Assembly: GCF_000966975.1 (NCBI RefSeq)
Contig: NZ_JZWV01000798.1
Coordinates: 1-9,817 of the forward strand
Length of the DNA: 9,817 nt
From: Streptomyces katrae
GTDB lineage: Bacteria; Actinomycetota; Actinomycetes; Streptomycetales; Streptomycetaceae
Reading direction: 5' to 3'
The translations under genes and the position numbers were made by a program. Position 1 is the first letter of the stretch. Every line of letters begins with the position of its first letter. This document shows positions 6,367-9,817 of this stretch, piece after piece. The notes under the pieces were generated by a model. It saw only the letters and a program-made list of their open reading frames with translations. It searched no databases and was not told where the DNA came from.

Positions 6367-6909
6367 GTGAGTGCGGCTGATGAGGTACTGGACGTGGTGG
6401 ACCGGGACGACCGGGTCACCGGGCAGGCCCCGCGGGGCGAGGTGTACTCCCGGGGGCTGCTCCACCGGTGTGTGTTCGTGCAGGTCAGGGATGGGCTCGG
6501 GCGGATCTTCGTACACCGGCGGACCGCGTCGAAGCTGGTGTTCCCCGCGCACTACGACATGTTCGTGGGAGGGGTGCTGGGCGCCGGGGAGGACTATCCG
6601 GGGGCGGCGCTGCGGGAGGCGGAGGAGGAGCTCGGGGTGAGCGGGCTGGAGCAGCCGGTGCCGCTCTTCAAGTTCCTCTATGAGGGTCCGGGCGGGGCCT
6701 GGTGGTCGTACGTGCACGAGGTGCGGTGCGCGCTGCCGGTGGCTCCGCAGGAGTCGGAGGTGGACTGGCACACCTGGCTGGAGCCGGAGGAGCTGGAGCG
6801 GCGGGTGGCCGGCGGGGAGTGGGCGTGGGTGCCGGACGGGCTGGAGGCCTACCGGCGGCTGCGGGCCTTCCGGGAGGGCGGGTCCCGGCCGCCCGCGCCC
6901 CGCGCATGA
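6367..6909 (+). CDS. Nudix hydrolase, YfcD-like
   Basis: This 180-aa Nudix protein should hydrolyse a nucleoside-diphosphate-linked substrate in the cytoplasm with Mg2+. The Nudix box is intact at residues 69-91: G69, E75, R83-E84, E87-E88, G90 and V91, with Ala at the usual hydrophobic position 85. The N-terminal block EVLDVVDRDDRVTG and the LLHRCVFV / IFVHRRTASKLVFP segments match the YfcD/isopentenyl-diphosphate-isomerase-like branch. In that branch the box is similar to IDI, but the activity is not isomerase as far as known. I chose GTG at 6367 because homology begins there. The frame runs upstream to 6280, but that stretch holds the divergent promoter region. No good ribosome site precedes it, so a leaderless start is possible. 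The DUF202 gene follows after 20 bp. Confidence 0.87.
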   Translation: MSAADEVLDVVDRDDRVTGQAPRGEVYSRGLLHRCVFVQVRDGLGRIFVHRRTASKLVFPAHYDMFVGGVLGAGEDYPGAALREAEEELGVSGLEQPVPLFKFLYEGPGGAWWSYVHEVRCALPVAPQESEVDWHTWLEPEELERRVAGGEWAWVPDGLEAYRRLRAFREGGSRPPAPRA

Positions 6910-6917
6910 AGGGGACG

Positions 6918-6923
6918 TAAATT
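6918..6923 (+). promoter_or_regulatory. Candidate -10 element for a leaderless DUF202 transcript
   Basis: TAAATT matches TAnnnT, is strikingly AT-rich for this DNA, and ends 6 nt before the GTG at 6930. Transcription would begin at the start codon. The only purine-rich sequences nearby are either too far (AAGGGG, 15 nt away) or directly abutting the GTG, so a normal ribosome site is lacking. Confidence 0.45.
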
Positions 6924-6929
6924 GGACAG

Positions 6930-7328
6930 GTGATCGACTTCGTCAAGGACGTGCGCCTCTGGTTCGCACCGCAGCGGCTGCGCGCCGAGGGCGAGACCCC
7001 GGACTACCGGTTCTCCCTGGCCAACGAGCGGACCTTCCTGGCCTGGATCCGGACCGCGCTGGCGCTGGTGGGCGGCGGGTTCGCGGTGGACCAGTTCCTG
7101 CCGGACCTGCGGTGGGGGGTGCGGGTGGGGATGGCGCTCGCCCTGCTGGCGGTGGGGGCGGCCTGTGCGCTGCGGGCCGTGCACCACTGGGTGCGGTGCG
7201 AACGGGCGATGCGGCGGGGCGAGGACCTGCCGCTGTCTCCGTTCCCGGTGCTGCTGAGCCTGGGGGTCGGGCTGGTCGCGGTGGCGATGATGGTGGTCGT
7301 GCTGCTGGGCTGGACGAGCCGGCCGTGA
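6930..7328 (+). CDS. DUF202 membrane protein, YidH-like
   Basis: This is a small inner-membrane protein of 132 aa with three predicted membrane segments (about 38-56, 65-83 and 105-127). The family signature is present: the cytoplasmic block RFSLANERTFLAWIRTALAL (27-46), leading into TM1. YidH family members have no established biochemical role. An in-frame TAA at 6918 leaves GTG at 6930 as the first standard start, and family alignment from MIDFVKDVRLWF supports it. It lies 20 bp after the Nudix gene. Its stop overlaps the start of a second DUF202 gene, the same tandem layout as E. coli yidH-yidG. Confidence 0.87.
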   Translation: MIDFVKDVRLWFAPQRLRAEGETPDYRFSLANERTFLAWIRTALALVGGGFAVDQFLPDLRWGVRVGMALALLAVGAACALRAVHHWVRCERAMRRGEDLPLSPFPVLLSLGVGLVAVAMMVVVLLGWTSRP

Positions 7329-7645
7329 CACGTCCGGGGACCGCCGTCCGTGACGCCGGGCTCCAGCCGGAGCGGACCCGGCTGGCCTGGCGGCGCACCA
7401 CCCTCGCCTGCTCGGTCACGGCGGTGCTGGCGCTGCGCCAGGCACTGCACGGGACCGGGTCGCCGGTGGAGGTGGGCGGGGTGGCCGTGATCGCCCTGGT
7501 GTGGGTGGCGTTCCTGTGGGTGGCGCACCGGCGGATCCGCCAGCTCACCGCCGCCCGGCCGGCGGCGCTGACGCCCAAGGCGGCGGCGGGGGCGGCGGCG
7601 TGCGCGGTGGCGCTGGCGGTGTTCGCCATGGCCGTCATCGTCTGA
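7325..7645 (+). CDS. Second DUF202 membrane protein, YidG-like
   Basis: A 106-aa protein with three hydrophobic segments (about 28-42, 50-67 and 86-106). The short DUF202 signature LQPERTRLAWRRTTLA (13-28) precedes TM1. The GTG at 7325 overlaps the upstream stop in GTGA (4 bp), which implies translational coupling and production with the YidH-like partner. No separate ribosome site is obvious. The same frame is open from 6680, but upstream of 7325 it is only a shadow of the other genes. The protein ends within its last hydrophobic segment, at AVIV. The two proteins may form a complex, but this is inferred from arrangement alone and the function is unknown. Confidence 0.83.
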   Translation: MTRPGTAVRDAGLQPERTRLAWRRTTLACSVTAVLALRQALHGTGSPVEVGGVAVIALVWVAFLWVAHRRIRQLTAARPAALTPKAAAGAAACAVALAVFAMAVIV

Positions 7646-7650
7646 CCCCG

Positions 7651-7687
7651 GGCCCGGCCCGGCCCCGCCCTCCCCCGGCCCCGGGCC
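7651..7687 (+). terminator. Possible GC-rich terminator after the DUF202 pair
   Basis: GGCCCGG (7651-7657) pairs perfectly with CCGGGCC (7681-7687). After a 3-nt bulge, GGCC (7661-7664) pairs with GGCC (7677-7680) around a 12-nt loop. It starts 5 nt after the stop and lacks a U tract. The DNA is almost pure G/C, so alternative folds are possible. Confidence 0.42.
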
Positions 7688-7714
7688 TGCTGACAGGATG
7701 CTGACCGCCTGTCA
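7688..7714 (+). promoter_or_regulatory. Inverted and direct repeat upstream of the MBL gene (candidate operator)
   Basis: TGACAGG-N10-CCTGTCA (7691-7714) is a perfect 7-bp inverted repeat. Overlapping it, TGCTGAC occurs twice at an 11-nt period (7688-7694 and 7699-7705). CAGGAT (7694-7699) inside the left arm resembles a Streptomyces -10 (TAGGAT) and would give a leader of about 30 nt. No -35 is recognisable. The position, 23 nt before the ATG at 7737, fits a repressor site or a leader hairpin. Confidence 0.42.
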
Positions 7715-7736
7715 CAGCGACCCGGGGAGAGCGCCC

Positions 7737-8645
7737 ATGACCGTCGAGAAGCCCTACGTCGTCCAGCCCGCGGCCGGGGTGTACGCCTATGTCCAGCCGG
7801 ACGGCGGCTGGTGCCTGAACAACGCCGGCTGGGTCTGCGACGGCGGGCAGACCCTGCTGGTCGACACCGCGGCCACCGAACGGCGGGCCCTGGCCCTGCG
7901 CGAGGCGGTCCTGGCGGCCGGGGCGCCGCTGCCCCGGACGGTGGTCAACACCCACCACCACGGCGACCACACCTACGGGAACGCCGTCTTCGCGCCGGCC
8001 CTGATCGTGGGCCACGACAACGCGCGGGCCGAGCAGCTCGCGGCCGGGCACCAGCTGGAGCTGATCTGGCCGGCGACCGACTTCGGCGCGATAGAGATCA
8101 CCGCGCCCGACCTCACGTACGGCGACCGCCTGACGCTGCACGTCGGGGAGACCGAGGTGCGGGTGCTGCACCCGGGCGTCGCGCACACCACCGGCGACTC
8201 GGTGGTCTGGCTGCCCGGGCGGCGCGTGGTGTTCACCGGCGACCTGGTCTTCGCCGGGGGCACGCCCTTCCTGGCGATGGGCTCGCTGGCCGGTTCGCTG
8301 CGGGCGCTGGAGCTGCTGCGCTCGCTGGACGCGGAGACCGTCGTACCGGGGCACGGGCCGCTGACCGACCCGTCGGCGTACGAGTCCACCGAGCGCTACC
8401 TGCGGTACGTGGCGGAGCTGGCGCGGGAGGGCCGGGAGAAGGGGCTGACCCCGCTGGAGACCGCGCGCGGGGCCGACCTTGGGGAGTTCGCGGCCTGGCG
8501 GGAGAGCGAACGGCTGGTGGCGAACCTGCACCGGGCGTACGCGGAGCTGGCCGGGGAGCCGGAGGGGGCCCCGCTGGACATCATGGCGGTGCTGCGGGAC
8601 ATGACGGTGATGAACGGCGGCACGCCGATCCTGTGCCACGCGTGA
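7737..8645 (+). CDS. MBL-fold metallo-hydrolase
   Basis: This is a 302-aa metallo-beta-lactamase-fold hydrolase, predicted cytoplasmic and binding two metal ions, usually zinc. All ligand motifs are visible. The HHHGDH motif at 73-78 supplies H73, H75, D77 and H78. H150 lies in PGVAHTTGD, D169 in FTGDLVF and H206 in VPGHGPLT. A helical C-terminal part follows (about 211-302). The length and NTHHHGDHTYGN context resemble general MBL hydrolases and SoxH-like proteins; the substrate cannot be told from the sequence. I chose ATG at 7737, with GGGGAG 7 nt upstream. An in-frame ATG at 7698 would add 13 residues but lies inside the candidate operator. It is followed by its own hairpin, so it is probably monocistronic. 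Confidence 0.88.
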   Translation: MTVEKPYVVQPAAGVYAYVQPDGGWCLNNAGWVCDGGQTLLVDTAATERRALALREAVLAAGAPLPRTVVNTHHHGDHTYGNAVFAPALIVGHDNARAEQLAAGHQLELIWPATDFGAIEITAPDLTYGDRLTLHVGETEVRVLHPGVAHTTGDSVVWLPGRRVVFTGDLVFAGGTPFLAMGSLAGSLRALELLRSLDAETVVPGHGPLTDPSAYESTERYLRYVAELAREGREKGLTPLETARGADLGEFAAWRESERLVANLHRAYAELAGEPEGAPLDIMAVLRDMTVMNGGTPILCHA

Positions 8646-8656
8646 GCGGATGGGGC

Positions 8657-8687
8657 GGCGGGCCGGAAGGGGTTCTTTCGGCCCGCC
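8657..8687 (+). terminator. Terminator after the MBL gene
   Basis: A 13-bp stem (8657-8669 with 8675-8687, one G-T wobble) surrounds a 5-nt GGGTT loop and starts 11 nt after the stop codon. No U tract follows, as is common in Streptomyces. It separates this transcript from the operator-promoter region at 8691. Confidence 0.68.
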
Positions 8688-8690
8688 CCC

Positions 8691-8719
8691 TGGACGGCAT
8701 ACCGACTGGTCGGCATGAT
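8691..8719 (+). promoter_or_regulatory. Candidate promoter of the phosphotransferase operon
   Basis: TGGACG (8691-8696), a 17-nt spacer and CATGAT (8714-8719) each differ from a vegetative consensus hexamer at few positions (TTGACG; TANNNT). The expected start near 8726 gives a leader of about 48 nt before the ATG at 8774. The spacer is almost filled by a palindrome (separate entry). Confidence 0.5.
8698..8717 (+). promoter_or_regulatory. TetR-type palindromic operator
   Basis: CATACCGACT followed by GGTCGGCATG is an imperfect 20-bp palindrome, with 8 of 10 positions symmetric and mismatches only at positions 4 and 10 of each arm. The core ACCGACTGGTCGG is the kind of site bound by TetR-family regulators in actinobacteria. 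It covers the spacer and overlaps the candidate -10 hexamer, the classic place for a repressor. No regulator gene lies in the window. Confidence 0.62.
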
Positions 8720-8773
8720 GGCTGGGGACACGGGACGTCCGTCGTCGACCCGACTTCGTACGGAGGCGCGCAC

Positions 8774-9799
8774 ATGACCCCAGCCGACCCCCGAGGTCTC
8801 GATCTGGAGCGGCTGCGCGGCCACCTCGACGCAGCGCGCCCCGGCCTCGTGGCCGGGCCGCTGACCGGCCGGCTCATCGAGGGGGGCCGGTCGAACCTCA
8901 CGTACGCGGTCACCGACGGCCGGGCCCGCTGGGTGGTGCGCCGCCCGCCGCTGGGCCACGTCCTGGCCACCGCGCACGACATGCGGCGCGAGCACCGGGT
9001 GATCGCCGCCCTGCACGGGACGGCCGTGCCGGTGCCCGAGCCGCTGCTGCTGTGCGAGGACGCGGAGGTGCTGGGGGCGCCGTTCTACGTGATGGAGCAC
9101 GTGGACGGGGTGCCGTACCGGACGGCGGACCAGCTCGCGCAGCTCGGCCCCGAGCGCACCCGGCGGGCGGTGCTGGGGCTGGTGGACACCCTCGTCGACC
9201 TGCACGCGGTGGACCCGGAGGCGGTGGGGCTGGGCGACTTCGGCCGGCCCGAGGGCTTCCTGGACCGGCAGCTGCGCCGCTGGGGCAAGCAGCTCGCCGC
9301 CTCGCGCGGCCGGGAGCTGGCCGGCATCGACGAACTGCACGCGGCCCTGGGCCGGGCGCTGCCCGCCTCCCCCGCCCCGGCCGTGGTGCACGGGGACTTC
9401 CGGCTGGACAACGTACTGATCGGCGGGCCGGACGACACGATCCGGGCGGTGCTGGACTGGGAGATGTCCACGCTGGGCGATCCGCTGACGGACCTCGGCC
9501 TGCTCGTGATGTACAGCTCGGACCTGGGCCTGGAGGACTCCCCCGTCAGTACGACGAGCCGCGCGCCGGGCCACCCGGCCCCCGCCGAGCTGGTCGAGCG
9601 GTACGCCGCCCGCTCGGGCCGGGACACCGGGGCGATCGCCTGGTACACGGCCTTCGCCTGGTTCAAGCTCGCGGTGATCCTCGAGGGCATCCACTACCGG
9701 TACACGCTCGGCCAGACGGTGGGCGCGGGCTTCGACCGGATCGGCGAGCTGGTCCCCGTCTTCATCGCACACGGTCTGACCACCCTCCAGGAAGGCTGA
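8774..9799 (+). CDS. APH-type phosphotransferase (ACAD10/11-associated kinase family)
   Basis: A 341-aa protein kinase-like phosphotransferase of the aminoglycoside phosphotransferase/choline kinase fold. The nucleotide-binding loop is GGRSNLTY (37-44), followed by WVVRRPP (53-59). The catalytic loop HGDFRLDN gives H206, D208 and N213. The metal-binding motif LDWE has D228. A long helical C-terminal part follows. This is the branch fused to or placed beside acyl-CoA dehydrogenases (ACAD10/ACAD11-like), thought to phosphorylate hydroxyacyl-CoA-type substrates, rather than drug-resistance enzymes. The ATG at 8774 has GGAGG 7 nt upstream. The next gene begins 12 bp after the stop, so it is the first gene of an operon, probably repressed through the palindrome at 8698-8717. 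The frame is open back to 7811, but that part is a shadow of the MBL gene. The natural substrate is uncertain. Confidence 0.88.
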   Translation: MTPADPRGLDLERLRGHLDAARPGLVAGPLTGRLIEGGRSNLTYAVTDGRARWVVRRPPLGHVLATAHDMRREHRVIAALHGTAVPVPEPLLLCEDAEVLGAPFYVMEHVDGVPYRTADQLAQLGPERTRRAVLGLVDTLVDLHAVDPEAVGLGDFGRPEGFLDRQLRRWGKQLAASRGRELAGIDELHAALGRALPASPAPAVVHGDFRLDNVLIGGPDDTIRAVLDWEMSTLGDPLTDLGLLVMYSSDLGLEDSPVSTTSRAPGHPAPAELVERYAARSGRDTGAIAWYTAFAWFKLAVILEGIHYRYTLGQTVGAGFDRIGELVPVFIAHGLTTLQEG

Positions 9800-9811
9800 G
9801 GAGCCGCGCAG

Positions 9812-9817
9812 ATGGAC
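9812..9817 (+). CDS. Start of the next gene (partial), possibly acyl-CoA dehydrogenase
   Basis: An ATG at 9812 follows GAGGAG (9798-9803) with 8 nt spacing, just 12 bp after the phosphotransferase stop. Only Met-Asp is visible. ACAD10/11-like acyl-CoA dehydrogenases next to this kinase family often start MDF, so that product is plausible. This is inferred from context, not read from the protein. Confidence 0.5.

Noticed and set aside
4896..6380. 494-codon + strand ORF
   Set aside because: It is antisense to the flavoprotein, which has intact FAD motifs; the + strand translation has biased composition and no motif.
7811..8773. Fusion of an upstream domain to the phosphotransferase
   Set aside because: The frame is open, but upstream of 8774 it is the shadow of the MBL gene and then crosses a terminator and promoter. 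The good ribosome site before 8774 fixes the start.
8774..9799. Antibiotic-resistance aminoglycoside phosphotransferase
   Set aside because: The fold is shared, but the motif context and the closely following gene fit the metabolic ACAD10/11-associated kinases rather than resistance enzymes.

Overview
The window looks like ordinary chromosome from a high-GC actinomycete, most likely Streptomyces or a close relative. The evidence is very high GC with G/C-rich third codon positions, several GTG starts, long spurious antisense ORFs, and gene families typical of that genus. I saw no transposase, integrase, CRISPR array or rRNA, and noticed no TTA codon in the genes called. The sequence alone cannot fix the species.

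Left part (1-6281). The 3' end of a tRNA gene, probably tRNA-Leu, and its terminator sit at the left edge on the + strand. All protein genes here are on the - strand. Reading leftward from 6281 they are: a flavoprotein oxidoreductase of the FAD-binding dehydrogenase (KstD/fumarate-reductase-like) family; a helical protein of unknown function followed 59 bp later by an APC-superfamily permease, probably one operon; and a second permease that closely resembles L-asparagine permease AnsP. The AnsP gene has its own leader and is flanked by strong GC-rich hairpins that separate it from its neighbours.

Right part (6282-9817). A short divergent promoter region separates the flavoprotein from a + strand series: a YfcD-like Nudix hydrolase, two small DUF202 (YidH/YidG-like) membrane proteins that overlap by 4 bp, an MBL-fold metallo-hydrolase, an APH-type phosphotransferase of the ACAD10/11-associated kind, and the first two codons of another gene.

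Functionally this is a mixture of nutrient uptake (two amino-acid-type permeases), redox or lipid-type metabolism (flavoprotein, phosphotransferase) and housekeeping or unknown functions. I found no convincing undescribed multi-gene system. The more interesting signals are regulatory: a TetR-type palindrome inside a promoter spacer before the phosphotransferase, an inverted/direct repeat before the MBL gene, a tandem 11-bp repeat resembling a PHO box before the unknown-permease pair, and two candidate leaderless GTG starts. The flavoprotein also has an unusually short C-terminus, and the unknown protein has a dense histidine cluster.
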